Of a DNA stretch of 64,000 nt, positions 15,643 through 24,450 are shown piece by piece. This DNA is from an uncultured Gammaproteobacteria bacterium (lineage in GTDB: Bacteria > Pseudomonadota > Gammaproteobacteria > HK1). The stretch is taken from the NCBI GenBank assembly GCA_958295835.1, contig OY282378.1:4055694-4119693 (forward strand). The letters run 5' to 3'. Numbering within the stretch: position 1 is the first letter of the stretch; each line of letters opens with the position of its first letter. Both the position numbers and the translations under genes were made by a program. Below the pieces are notes generated by a model. It did no database searches. It saw only the letters and a list, made by a program, of their open reading frames with translations, and was not told the origin of the DNA.

Positions 15643-18204
15643 ATGGTTGATTTCGCGAAGGAAGTCGTTCCCGTAGACATCGAGGAGGAGATGAAGCAGT
15701 CCTACCTCGATTACGCCATGAGCGTGATCGTGGGCAGGGCGCTCCCCGATGTCCGGGACGGCCTGAAGCCGGTCCACCGGCGCGTGCTGCACGCGATGCG
15801 CGAGCTCGGGAACGACTGGAACAAGCCCTACAAGAAATCGGCCAGGGTCGTCGGCGACACCATCGGTAAATACCATCCCCACGGCGAGGGCGCGGTGTAC
15901 GACGCGCTCGTGCGCATGGCGCAGCCGTTCTCGATGCGGGTGATGCTCATCGACGGACAGGGGAACTTCGGCTCCGTCGACGGCGACCCCCCGGCCGCGA
16001 TGCGTTATACCGAAGTGCGCAAGGCCAAGGTCGCGCACGAGCTGCTTGCCGACATCGACAAGGAAACGGTCGACTTCGTCCCCAACTACGACGGCTCCGA
16101 GGTCGAGCCCTCGGTCTTCCCCACCCGATTCCCCAACCTGCTCGTCAACGGCTCGTCGGGGATCGCGGTGGGCATGGCCACCAACATCCCCCCCCACAAC
16201 CTCGCCGAGGTCGTCGACGTCTGCGTCGCCCTCATCGACGACCCCGAGCTCGGCGTCGACGAGATCATGGAGATCATGCCGGGTCCCGACTTCCCGACCG
16301 CGGGGATCATCAACGGGGCGGCGGGGATCCACGAGGCGTACCGCACCGGGCGGGGACGGATCTACGTTCGCGCGCGAGCCGGGGTCGAGGCGGTCGAAGG
16401 CGGAGTCCACGAGCGCATCGTCGTCAGAGAGCTTCCGTACCAGGTGAACAAGGCGCGGTTGCTGGAGAAGATCGCGGAGCTGGTGAAGGAGAAGCGGATC
16501 GAGGGTATCTCGGCCCTGCGCGACGAGTCCGACAAGGACGGGATGCGCGTCGTCGTCGAGCTGCGCCGCGGCGAGAACGCGGAGGTGATGCTGAACAACC
16601 TGTACCAGCTCACCTCGATGGAGACGGTGTTCGGCATCAACCTCGTCGCGCTGGTGGACGGACAGCCCCGGTTGCTCGGTATCCGGCAGATGATCGAGGC
16701 GTTCGTGCGCCACCGCCGCGAGGTGGTGACGCGGCGGACCATCTTCGAGCTTCGGAAGGCGAGGGAACGGGCGCATGTCCTGGAGGGCCTTGCGGTCGCA
16801 CTCGCGAACATCGATCCGGTCATCGAGCTCATCCGCACCTCCGCCAACCCGGCCGAGGCCAGGGAGCGTTTGCAGGAGCGCGTCTGGGCGCCCGGCTCGG
16901 TGCGGGACATGCTCGATCGCGCCGGCGCCGACACCTCGAAGCCCGACGACCTTCCGGAGGGGTTCGGGCTCGGCGAGGACGGTTACCGGATGAGCGAGGC
17001 GCAGGCCCAGGCGATCCTCGATCTCCGGCTGCACCGCCTGACCGGGCTGGAGCAGGAGAAGATCATCGACGAGTTCGACGGGCTCCTCGACCGCATCCGC
17101 GGGCTGCTCGAGATCCTCGTCAACCCCGACCGCCTGCGCGAGGTCGTGCGCGAAGAGCTGCTGGAGGTGAAGGAGCAGTTCGCCGACGCCCGGCGCACCG
17201 AGATCGAGCTGCATCGCGAAGGCATGGACATTCTGCACCTCATCAAGCCGCAGGACGTCGTGGTCACGATGTCGCACCAGGGCTACGTGAAATGGCAGCC
17301 GCTCGGCGACTACTCCGCGCAGCGCCGGGGCGGCCGCGGCAAGACCGCGGCGACCACGAAGGAGGAGGACTTCGTCGAGCGGCTCTTCGTCGCCAACACG
17401 CATGACACGGTGCTGTTCTTCTCCAGCCGGGGCAAGGTCTACTGGGTCCCGGTCTACAAGCTGCCGCAGGCAACGCGCACCGCCCGCGGCAGGCCGCTGG
17501 TGAACGTTCTGCCGCTCGACGAGGGCGAGCGAATCAGCGCCGTTCTGCCGATGAGGGAGGTCGATCAGGACGGCTTCGTGCTGATGGTGACGTCGCTGGG
17601 CATCGTGAAGAAAACACAGTGTGCCGATTTCTCCCGGCCTCGCTCCACCGGGCTCATCGCCGTCGATCTGCTCGACGACGATCACCTGGTGGGGGTCGCG
17701 GTGACGGACGGCGGCTGCGACGTCATGCTCGCGGCGAGCGACGGCAAGCTGATTCGCTTCCCCGAGAGCGACGTGCGCGCGATGGGCCGGAATGCGAGAG
17801 GCGTGCGCGGCATGCGCCTCGGACGCGGGGCGCGGGTAATCTCCCTGATGATCGCGCCCGAGGGTCTGGTGCTGACCGCGACCGAGAACGGCTACGGCAA
17901 GTGCACGCCGGCAGCGGAGTACCGGCAGCAGGGAAGGATGGGGCAGGGAATCATCTCCATCCGTACGAGCGGGCGTAACGGGGCAGTGATCGGCGCGCAG
18001 CTCGTCGAGGAGAACGACGAAATCATGCTGATCACCGACGGCGGCAAGCTCGTGCGCACCAGGGTGAACGAAGTGCGCGTGCTCGGACGCAACACCCAGG
18101 GGGTCAAGCTCATCAGTCTCGCAGCCGGCGAGCGCCTTGTCGGCCTGGAGCGGATCGCCGACGATCAGGAAGAGATCGACGAAGATCCGTCAGGATCCGG
18201 CTGA
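15643..18204 (+). CDS. gyrA: DNA gyrase subunit A
   Basis: Breakage-reunion subunit of DNA gyrase, 853 residues; with GyrB it introduces negative supercoils. The catalytic tyrosine is Tyr122 in 'PPAAMRYTEVR', with Arg121 before it. The C-terminal wrapping domain has the GyrA box 'QRRGGRGK' near residue 560 and the six-bladed repeats after it. Residue numbering in the quinolone region matches E. coli exactly: the segment reads HPHGEGAVYDALVRMAQ, so Ser83 is replaced by Gly83 (codon GGC at 15889) while Asp87 is kept. It is followed after 19 bp by the chorismate mutase gene. The tail is acidic (EEIDEDPSGSG). Confidence 0.98.
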   Translation: MVDFAKEVVPVDIEEEMKQSYLDYAMSVIVGRALPDVRDGLKPVHRRVLHAMRELGNDWNKPYKKSARVVGDTIGKYHPHGEGAVYDALVRMAQPFSMRVMLIDGQGNFGSVDGDPPAAMRYTEVRKAKVAHELLADIDKETVDFVPNYDGSEVEPSVFPTRFPNLLVNGSSGIAVGMATNIPPHNLAEVVDVCVALIDDPELGVDEIMEIMPGPDFPTAGIINGAAGIHEAYRTGRGRIYVRARAGVEAVEGGVHERIVVRELPYQVNKARLLEKIAELVKEKRIEGISALRDESDKDGMRVVVELRRGENAEVMLNNLYQLTSMETVFGINLVALVDGQPRLLGIRQMIEAFVRHRREVVTRRTIFELRKARERAHVLEGLAVALANIDPVIELIRTSANPAEARERLQERVWAPGSVRDMLDRAGADTSKPDDLPEGFGLGEDGYRMSEAQAQAILDLRLHRLTGLEQEKIIDEFDGLLDRIRGLLEILVNPDRLREVVREELLEVKEQFADARRTEIELHREGMDILHLIKPQDVVVTMSHQGYVKWQPLGDYSAQRRGGRGKTAATTKEEDFVERLFVANTHDTVLFFSSRGKVYWVPVYKLPQATRTARGRPLVNVLPLDEGERISAVLPMREVDQDGFVLMVTSLGIVKKTQCADFSRPRSTGLIAVDLLDDDHLVGVAVTDGGCDVMLAASDGKLIRFPESDVRAMGRNARGVRGMRLGRGARVISLMIAPEGLVLTATENGYGKCTPAAEYRQQGRMGQGIISIRTSGRNGAVIGAQLVEENDEIMLITDGGKLVRTRVNEVRVLGRNTQGVKLISLAAGERLVGLERIADDQEEIDEDPSGSG

Positions 18205-18223
18205 GGCGGCGTCTCCGCCGTCC

Positions 18224-19036
18224 ATGTCACCCGGGGTCCGAAGCCGCATCGTGACCGATCGCGACGCCCGGCTCGATGCGATTCGCCGCGAGATCGATGC
18301 GCTCGACGCCGAGCTGCTCGATCTGCTCAATCGGCGCGGGCGCGCGGTGCTGGAGGTGGCGTCGGTCAAGAGCCGCGAAGCCGAGCCCCGTTACTATCGT
18401 CCGGAGCGCGAGGCGGCGCTGCTCCGGCGCCTCGCGGCAATGAACGAGGGGCCGCTGCCCGATGTCGAGGTGATGCGGCTGTTTCGCGAGATCGTCTCGA
18501 CCTGCCGCACGCTGGAGCAGCGGCTGGTGATCGGCTGCACGACGGTGGGGGAAGCCTGCGCCGCCGCCGGCCACTTCGGTGGCGCCGTCGAGGTCCATGC
18601 GGCGCCGGATACCCCGGAAGCGGCCGCCGCCGTCGCCGCCTCCCGCTACGACTACGCGGTGATCGAATTCTCCCCGGCCGGCGCCGCGTCCCCGGACGTC
18701 GCGGACCTTCCTCGGTGGGGTCTTGCGCTGTGCGGCGAGTGGTACGCGAGAGACGGGCGGCGATACGTGGTGATCGGGCACGAGCCGGCCCCCCCGACCG
18801 GGGACGACTGGACGTCGCTCGTGATCTCGACGCGAGGAGTGACGGTCATCGAGTCCTGGTGCCGCGCCTCGGGTCTGCGCATGCGTTCGACTCCGATCGC
18901 GGGTCGGGTCTCGTCGTCCATCGTCGACGTGTCCATGCACGCGGACGAATCGCGGCTCATGCAGCTCGTTGCGGAGTGCGGCGGCGTGGTCCTGGGCGCG
19001 TATCCGAACGCCGGCGCGGACGGGCGCCCGGTATGA
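18224..19036 (+). CDS. pheA: Chorismate mutase with degenerate prephenate dehydratase and ACT regions (PheA remnant)
   Basis: An AroQ-type chorismate mutase domain (first ~90 residues) is intact: 'DAIRREIDALDAELLDLLNR', the catalytic Lys in 'VASVKSREAEPRYYRPEREA', and the Arg/Glu that follow. In a bifunctional PheA a dehydratase domain of about 180 residues and an ACT domain should follow. Here only about 100 residues stand in for the dehydratase. The middle with the active-site segments is absent, and the catalytic Thr-Arg-Phe triplet is replaced by 'GRRYVVIG'. The ACT-like end (TSLVISTRGVTVIES) lacks the GALxxxL and ESRP motifs. It probably makes prephenate but not phenylpyruvate. The start at 18224 is chosen; GTG at 18251 is possible. 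No ribosome binding site is obvious. Position in the cluster supports descent from pheA. Confidence 0.8.
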   Translation: MSPGVRSRIVTDRDARLDAIRREIDALDAELLDLLNRRGRAVLEVASVKSREAEPRYYRPEREAALLRRLAAMNEGPLPDVEVMRLFREIVSTCRTLEQRLVIGCTTVGEACAAAGHFGGAVEVHAAPDTPEAAAAVAASRYDYAVIEFSPAGAASPDVADLPRWGLALCGEWYARDGRRYVVIGHEPAPPTGDDWTSLVISTRGVTVIESWCRASGLRMRSTPIAGRVSSSIVDVSMHADESRLMQLVAECGGVVLGAYPNAGADGRPV

Positions 19037-19076
19037 GCACGGCAGTGACGGAGCGGCCGGCGCAAGAGAGGGCCCG

Positions 19077-19931
19077 ATGATCCGCAGGCTCTGCATCGTC
19101 GGGACCGGCCTGATCGGGGGCTCGCTCGCGCGCGATTTGAGAAGGCTGGGAGAGGTCGCGGAGGTGGTGGGTTCGAGCCGCCACACGGCCAACCTCGAGC
19201 GTGCGGTCGAGCTCGGGGTCATCGACCGCTTCGACGTCGACGTTGCGCGCGCGGTGGCCGGTGCGGACATGGTCGTCGTCGCGGTGCCGCTCGGGGCGAT
19301 ACCGGGCGTGTTCGAGCGAATTCGCGACGCGGTCGACGATGATGCGATCATCACCGACGTCGGGAGCGCGAAGGGCAGTGTCGTGGCCGCGGCGCGGTCC
19401 GTTCTCGGCCCGCGGCTGCCGCGGTTCGTGCCCGCGCATCCCATCGCCGGGACCGAGCACTTCGGGGTCGATGCGTCGGTCGAGCGTCTGTTCGAACGCC
19501 GGCGGGTCATCCTGACGCCGACCACGGAGACCGGCGCGGACGCGCTCGGGCGCGTGTCGCGGATGTGGGAGACGGTCGGGGCGGAAGTGGTCGAGATGGA
19601 CGTCACCCGCCACGACGAGATCCTGGCCGCCACCAGCCATCTGCCGCACATGCTGGCGTACACGCTGGTGGACGTGCTCGGCGGCATGAAGGAGCGGGCC
19701 GAGATCTTCCGTTTTTCGGCGGGGGGCCTTCGCGACTTCACCCGCATCGCATCCAGCGATCCACGGATGTGGCGTGACATCTGCCTCGCGAACCGCGACG
19801 CGGTGGCGGATGCCATCGAGCGTTTCGGCTCCGAGCTCGACCGGCTCGCCGGCGCGATCCGCCGTGGGGACGGCGAGTTCGTACGTCTGGTGTTCACCCG
19901 TGCGAAATCGGTCCGTGACGAATACTCTTGA
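19077..19931 (+). CDS. tyrA: Prephenate dehydrogenase TyrA
   Basis: NAD(P)-dependent oxidative decarboxylation of prephenate (or arogenate) on the tyrosine branch, 284 residues. It has the Rossmann motif 'IVGTGLIGGSLARDLRR' at the N-terminus, 'DVGSAKGSVVAAA', the conserved 'PAHPIAGTEHFGVDAS' around the catalytic histidine, and 'SHLPHMLAYTLVD' near residue 190. The ATG at 19077 gives MIRRLCIVG. There is no fused chorismate mutase and no ACT domain. It starts 40 bp after the chorismate mutase gene. In relatives a histidinol-phosphate-type aminotransferase (hisC) lies between; it is missing here. Confidence 0.93.
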   Translation: MIRRLCIVGTGLIGGSLARDLRRLGEVAEVVGSSRHTANLERAVELGVIDRFDVDVARAVAGADMVVVAVPLGAIPGVFERIRDAVDDDAIITDVGSAKGSVVAAARSVLGPRLPRFVPAHPIAGTEHFGVDASVERLFERRRVILTPTTETGADALGRVSRMWETVGAEVVEMDVTRHDEILAATSHLPHMLAYTLVDVLGGMKERAEIFRFSAGGLRDFTRIASSDPRMWRDICLANRDAVADAIERFGSELDRLAGAIRRGDGEFVRLVFTRAKSVRDEYS

Positions 19932-20013
19932 TCCGGCGGCGCCGGAGCCGAATCCGGTTCATGAACGTTTTCGAATCCTGTGCCCCATTTGTTTTTTAAC
20001 AAACTGATTTTGA

Positions 20014-21363
20014 ATGCAAAAATCTGCTTCCCCCGCCATCGATTACATCGTGCGCCCCTCGGGTCCGTTGCGTGGCGAGATCCGCGTGCCCGGCGACAAG
20101 TCGATCTCCCACCGATGCATCATGCTCGGCGCGGTTGCCGACGGTGACACCCGGGTCAGGGGACTGCTCGAAGGAGAGGACGTGCTCGCCACGGTGGCGG
20201 CGTTCCGATCGTTGGGCGTGGAGATCGACGGACCGGAGGATGGCGAAGCGGTCGTTCACGGGGTCGGACGGGAGGGGCTGCGCGCGCCGGCAGCGGCCAT
20301 CGATCTCGGAAACTCCGGCACCGCGATGCGCCTGCTCGCGGGCCTGCTCGCGGGACAGGGGTTCGACTGCACGCTGGTCGGCGACGCCTCGCTCAACCGC
20401 CGCCCCATGCGCCGGATCACCGAGCCGCTGGCGTGCATGGGGGCGTGGATCGAGACCGCGGACGGAGGCACCCCGCCACTCGTGATCCGTGCCCGCGACG
20501 GGCTTGCGCCGATCGGCTACACGACCCCGGTGGCCAGCGCCCAGGTGAAGTCGAGCATCCTTCTCGCGGGGCTGTACGCGAACGGGCGGACCTGCGTGAC
20601 GGAGGCGGTGCCGACGCGCGACCACACCGAAAGGATGCTGGCCGCGTTGGGAGCCACCCTCACCCGTGAGGACCTGCCTGCCGGCGAAGGATCGCGCGTG
20701 CGCATCGAGGGGGGAGGGCGCCTCGCCGCGACGGAGATCGACGTGCCCGGGGACATCTCCTCCGCCGCGTTCCTTCTCGCGGCGGCAGCGGGCCGCCCCG
20801 GTTCGGATCTGCTCGTCCGTGGTGTCGGGGTGAACCCGACCCGTACCGGAATACTGGCCATCCTCGAGCAGATGGGAGCGGACATCTCGCAATCGAACCG
20901 CCGTATCGCCGGAGGGGAGCCGGTTGCGGATCTGCGGGTGCGCGGCGTGGCGCTGCACGGTGTCGACGTCGCCCCGGCGGTGGTGCCGTCGGCGATCGAC
21001 GAGTTCCCGACGGTGTTCGTCGCCGCCGCGACCTCCCGCGGCGCCACCCGCGTCACCGGGGCCGGGGAGCTGCGGGTGAAGGAGAGCGATCGGCTGGCGG
21101 TGAGCGCCGCCGGCCTGGCCGCGCTCGGGGTCCGGGCCCGGACCACCGGCGACGGCGGTATGGTGATCGAGGGCGGAACGATGTCGGGGGGGGAGGTGGA
21201 CAGCGCGGGGGACCATCGCATCGCGATGGCGTTCGCGACGGCGGCGGCCGCGGCTCCGGTGCGGATACGCGACTGCCGCAACGTGGCGACTTCCTTTCCC
21301 GGCTTCCGGACCCTTGCCAACTCCGTCGGACTCGACATCGAGGTCGTCGATGCCGGCGGCTGA
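20014..21363 (+). CDS. aroA: 3-phosphoshikimate 1-carboxyvinyltransferase (EPSP synthase)
   Basis: Sixth step of the shikimate pathway, 449 residues. Visible motifs are 'VPGDKSISHRCIMLGA', the PEP-site 'LGNSGTAMRLLAGLL', 'DASLNRRPMRRITEPL', 'TTPVASAQVKSSILLAGLY', 'SAIDEFPTVFVAA' and 'ELRVKESDRLA'. The site motif keeps glycine (NSGTAMR) rather than the alanine of glyphosate-insensitive forms, and Leu replaces the usual Pro after TAMR. It is a separate gene, not fused to tyrA as in Pseudomonas. The start follows an A/T-rich stretch (19985–20010, with TTTGTT/AACAAA arms) and no Shine-Dalgarno sequence, so initiation may rely on the A/U-rich leader. The last 14 bp overlap cmk. Confidence 0.96.
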   Translation: MQKSASPAIDYIVRPSGPLRGEIRVPGDKSISHRCIMLGAVADGDTRVRGLLEGEDVLATVAAFRSLGVEIDGPEDGEAVVHGVGREGLRAPAAAIDLGNSGTAMRLLAGLLAGQGFDCTLVGDASLNRRPMRRITEPLACMGAWIETADGGTPPLVIRARDGLAPIGYTTPVASAQVKSSILLAGLYANGRTCVTEAVPTRDHTERMLAALGATLTREDLPAGEGSRVRIEGGGRLAATEIDVPGDISSAAFLLAAAAGRPGSDLLVRGVGVNPTRTGILAILEQMGADISQSNRRIAGGEPVADLRVRGVALHGVDVAPAVVPSAIDEFPTVFVAAATSRGATRVTGAGELRVKESDRLAVSAAGLAALGVRARTTGDGGMVIEGGTMSGGEVDSAGDHRIAMAFATAAAAAPVRIRDCRNVATSFPGFRTLANSVGLDIEVVDAGG

Positions 21364-22057
21364 GGATGTTCCGGTGATCGCGATCGACGGTCCGGTCGGC
21401 TCCGGGAAGGGCACCGTGGCCCATCGCGTCGCCGCCGAGCTCGGGTTCCTGCTCCTCGACAGCGGCGCCCTCTATCGTGTTCTCGCGCTGGCGGCTCGCG
21501 CGCGGGAACTGTCTTTCGAGGACGCCGGGACCCTCGCGCGTCTCGCGAACCGCCTCGACGTCGCGTTTGCCGCGGGTGACGCTGCGGATCCTGTGCGCAC
21601 CCTGCTCGCCGGAGTGGACGTCACCGGTGAGATCCGCACCGAGCGGTGCGGAAACGACGCCTCGCGCGTCTCCGCCTGTCCCGAGGTGCGTGATGCGTTG
21701 CTGGCGCGGCAGCGGGAGTTCCGCCGTCCGCCGGGGCTGGTCGCCGACGGACGGGACATGGGGAGCGTCGTCTTTCCCGACGCGCCGGTGAAAGTGTTTC
21801 TGACCGCGGCCCCGGGAGTGAGAGCCGAGAGGCGACATAACCAATTGATGGCTAAAGGTATTGATGTTAGTGTCGCTCGCCTTTTCAGGGAGCTGGCGGA
21901 ACGCGACCGACGAGATCGAGAGCGTGCGGTCGCTCCCCTGAGACCGGCCGAGGATGCCGTCGTCGTCGATACGACCGGGCTGGATGTCGATTTCGTGGTG
22001 GCACGAGTGCTCGAAATCGCACGGCTGCGGATGACGACGGTGTCTCGCGGGGAATGA
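21350..22057 (+). CDS. cmk: Cytidylate kinase
   Basis: Phosphorylates CMP and dCMP with ATP, 235 residues. It has the P-loop 'IDGPVGSGKGTVAHR', 'LDSGALYRVLALAA', the CMP-binding insert with 'RPPGLVADGRDMGSVVFPDA', and the lid 'LAERDRRDRERAVAPLRPA'. The ATG at 21350 overlaps the end of aroA by 14 bp, suggesting translational coupling. It lies between aroA and rpsA exactly as in other gammaproteobacteria. Confidence 0.96.
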   Translation: MPAAEDVPVIAIDGPVGSGKGTVAHRVAAELGFLLLDSGALYRVLALAARARELSFEDAGTLARLANRLDVAFAAGDAADPVRTLLAGVDVTGEIRTERCGNDASRVSACPEVRDALLARQREFRRPPGLVADGRDMGSVVFPDAPVKVFLTAAPGVRAERRHNQLMAKGIDVSVARLFRELAERDRRDRERAVAPLRPAEDAVVVDTTGLDVDFVVARVLEIARLRMTTVSRGE

Positions 22058-22151
22058 AGATCGGGAACGCCTTTCGTGCGCATTGCCCCCGGCGCTCGGA
22101 ACGGCACGAGGTTCGGCGACGAACGAGAGGGCGGGAGAGTCTCTTACGCAT

Positions 22152-23843
22152 ATGGAAAGCTTTGCGGATCTGCTCGAGCAGAGTGAAGTCGAAAAGAAAA
22201 TGCGGCCAGGAGTCATCATCGAGGGGATGGTGCTGGCGGTCGGGTCCGAATACGTCACGGTCCACGCGGGTCTGAAGTCCGAATCGACCATCCCGGTCGA
22301 TCAGTTCAGAAACGAGAACGGCGAGTTGGAGGTCGCGGTCGGCGACCGTGTCGATGTAGCGCTCGACACGGTGGAAGACGGGTTCGGCTCCACCAAGCTC
22401 TCGCGAGAGAAGGCGAAGAGAGCCAAGGCATGGAGTCGCCTCGAGGTCGCGTTCGAAGGCGAGGAGCCCGTCACCGGGATCATCAACGGCAAGGTCAAGG
22501 GCGGGTTCACCGTCGATATCAACGACATCCGGGCGTTCCTGCCCGGATCGCTGGTCGACGTGCGGCCGGTGCGCGATACCTCCTACCTCGAAGGCAAGCC
22601 GTTGGAATTCAAGGTGATCAAGCTCGATCGCCGCCGCAACAACGTCGTGGTCTCGCGGCGCGCGGTGGTCGAGAAGGAGAACTCTGCCGAGCGCGAAGCG
22701 CTGCTCGAGCGTCTCCAGGAGGGTGCGGTGCTGCCCGGCGTGGTGAAGAATCTGACCGACTACGGCGCATTCGTGGACCTCGGAGGGATCGACGGCCTCC
22801 TGCACATTACCGACATGGCGTGGAAGCGGGTCAAGCATCCGACCGAGGTCGTCAACGTCGGCGACGAGGTCGAGGTCAAGGTGCTCAGGTTCGATCGCGA
22901 GCGTTCGCGCGTATCGCTCGGGCTGAAGCAGCTCGGCGCCGATCCGTGGGTGGACATCTCCCGGCGCTACCCCGAGGGAGTGCGGTTGTTCGGACGGGTG
23001 ACGAACATCGCCGACTACGGCTGCTTCGTCGAGATCGAAGAAGGCGTGGAGGGGCTCGTTCACGTATCGGAGATGGATTGGACGAACAAGAACATCCACC
23101 CGAACAAGGTCGTGCAGCTCAGTGACGAAGTCGAGGTCATGGTGCTCGACATCGACGAGGATCGGCGCCGGGTCTCGCTCGGCATCAAGCAGTGCATGCC
23201 GAACCCCTGGGAAGACTTTGCGGCAAGCTGCAAGAAGGGCGATCACGTGACCGGCGCCATCAAGTCGATCACCGATTTCGGGGTCTTCGTAGGGCTTGAA
23301 GGCGGTATCGACGGCCTCGTGCACCTGTCCGATCTCTCCTGGAACGAATCAGGGGAGGAGACCATCCGGCGCTACAAGAAGGGCGACGAGCTCGAGACCG
23401 TGGTGCTCAGCGTGGACGCGGAGCGCGAACGCATCTCGCTCGGCGTCAAGCAGCTCGACAAGGACCCGTTCTCCAGCTTCCTGGCCCGGAATCCCAAGGG
23501 GACCATCGTTCGCGGCCGGGTCGTCGAGGTCGACGCCAAGGGTGCGCTGGTGGAGCTCGCGGAAGGCATCGAAGGATATCTTCGAACGTCGGAGATTGTG
23601 CGCGATCGGGTCGACGACGTCCGGACCGTCCTGAAGGTCGGCGACGAAATCGAGGCGAAGTTCGTGGGCGTCGACCGGAAGAAACGTATCCCCTCCCTTT
23701 CGATCAAGGCGAAGGAGAGTGACGAGGAAGCGCAGGCGATACAGGAATACGCCACGAGCGCTCAAGGCGGCGCCACGACACTCGGCGACCTCATCAAGGA
23801 GCAGATGAGCAGTGGCCGTACGGGGGGTGCGAAGGAAGACTGA
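22152..23843 (+). CDS. rpsA: 30S ribosomal protein S1
   Basis: Ribosomal protein S1, 563 residues, with six S1/OB RNA-binding domains. The last four are clearly repeated, each with a 'DYGAFVDLGGIDGLLHITD'-type face and a 'RVSLGLKQL'-type end. It captures mRNA on the 30S subunit and is essential in gammaproteobacteria. The ATG at 22152 (MESFADLLEQSE) is chosen by similarity to known S1 starts. As in E. coli, there is no good Shine-Dalgarno sequence in front of it, which fits the known S1 autoregulation mode; that last point is inference. It lies 94 bp after cmk. Confidence 0.97.
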   Translation: MESFADLLEQSEVEKKMRPGVIIEGMVLAVGSEYVTVHAGLKSESTIPVDQFRNENGELEVAVGDRVDVALDTVEDGFGSTKLSREKAKRAKAWSRLEVAFEGEEPVTGIINGKVKGGFTVDINDIRAFLPGSLVDVRPVRDTSYLEGKPLEFKVIKLDRRRNNVVVSRRAVVEKENSAEREALLERLQEGAVLPGVVKNLTDYGAFVDLGGIDGLLHITDMAWKRVKHPTEVVNVGDEVEVKVLRFDRERSRVSLGLKQLGADPWVDISRRYPEGVRLFGRVTNIADYGCFVEIEEGVEGLVHVSEMDWTNKNIHPNKVVQLSDEVEVMVLDIDEDRRRVSLGIKQCMPNPWEDFAASCKKGDHVTGAIKSITDFGVFVGLEGGIDGLVHLSDLSWNESGEETIRRYKKGDELETVVLSVDAERERISLGVKQLDKDPFSSFLARNPKGTIVRGRVVEVDAKGALVELAEGIEGYLRTSEIVRDRVDDVRTVLKVGDEIEAKFVGVDRKKRIPSLSIKAKESDEEAQAIQEYATSAQGGATTLGDLIKEQMSSGRTGGAKED

Positions 23844-23979
23844 ACAGGAATCGAGGGACGGAGAGGGTGCGAATGTGCGCCGCTGCACCGGCTGCCGTCC
23901 CGATCATCTCGTCATCCCTTGCAGGCCGACGATCGCCGGCCCGTCGTAGCTGTACGCTGGAGGAGGGGAGAACGGGGAG

Positions 23980-24393
23980 ATGACGAAGTCGGAGTTGATC
24001 GAACGGATTGCCCGGAAGCAATCCCAACTCGTACACCGCGACGTCGAGTTGGCGGTCAAGGCGATGATCGAGTCCATGGCGGAGTGTCTCTCGGGGGGGG
24101 GGCGAATCGAGATCCGGGGTTTCGGCAGCTTCTCTCTCCATTTCCGAGCCGGACGGGTCGGCCGGAACCCCAAGACCGGCATCCCGGTTTCGCTTCCGGC
24201 GAAGTACGCTCCTCACTTCAAGCCGGGCAAGAGGTTACGCGAGCGTGTGGATCGGGAAGCTCGACCGTCGCTTGGGGAGCAAGCCTGCCCGGACGTCGGC
24301 CCCGGCGCCGAATCGGGCCTCACGGCTCCCGATTCGGCGCCGGTATACGGACATGGACATACTCCCTCGGGCGGATCCTCGGGCGACGCCTGA
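23980..24393 (+). CDS. ihfB: Integration host factor subunit beta with C-terminal extension
   Basis: DNA-bending HU/IHF-family protein that pairs with IHF-alpha. The first 92 residues are a normal IhfB: 'MTKSELIERIARKQSQL', the beta-arm region 'GRIEIRGFGSFSLHFRAGR', 'GRNPKTGIPVSLPAKYAPHF' and 'KPGKRLRERV'. It then runs on for about 43 extra, low-complexity polar residues to 137 in total. The DNA for this tail contains a perfect 16-bp hairpin (24302–24343). The start has a strong ribosome binding site (AGGAGGGGAG). lapA, often found next, is absent; lapB follows. Confidence 0.94.
   Translation: MTKSELIERIARKQSQLVHRDVELAVKAMIESMAECLSGGGRIEIRGFGSFSLHFRAGRVGRNPKTGIPVSLPAKYAPHFKPGKRLRERVDREARPSLGEQACPDVGPGAESGLTAPDSAPVYGHGHTPSGGSSGDA
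24302..24343 (+). terminator. Perfect 16-bp hairpin inside the 3' end of ihfB
   Basis: Arms 24302–24317 (CCGGCGCCGAATCGGG) and 24328–24343 are exact complements with a 10-nt loop. No T-run follows. It lies inside the unusual C-terminal extension of ihfB, about 110 bp before lapB, so it could be a terminator, an attenuator or an mRNA 3' stabiliser. Being inside the reading frame is odd. Confidence 0.5.
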
Positions 24394-24450
24394 CGCGTCG
24401 ATCGGCTCTCCGCGTTCGACGATGCCTGCGGATGCAGGCGGCACCATGTC

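Noticed and set aside
15166..17685. An 839-codon open frame on the minus strand opposite gyrA
   Set aside because: High G+C leaves long antisense frames open; the sequence is low-complexity (runs of D, E, R, H, V) with no domain, and gyrA on the plus strand is certain. The same applies to the long antisense frames over rpsA, livM, dxs and the TRAP permease.
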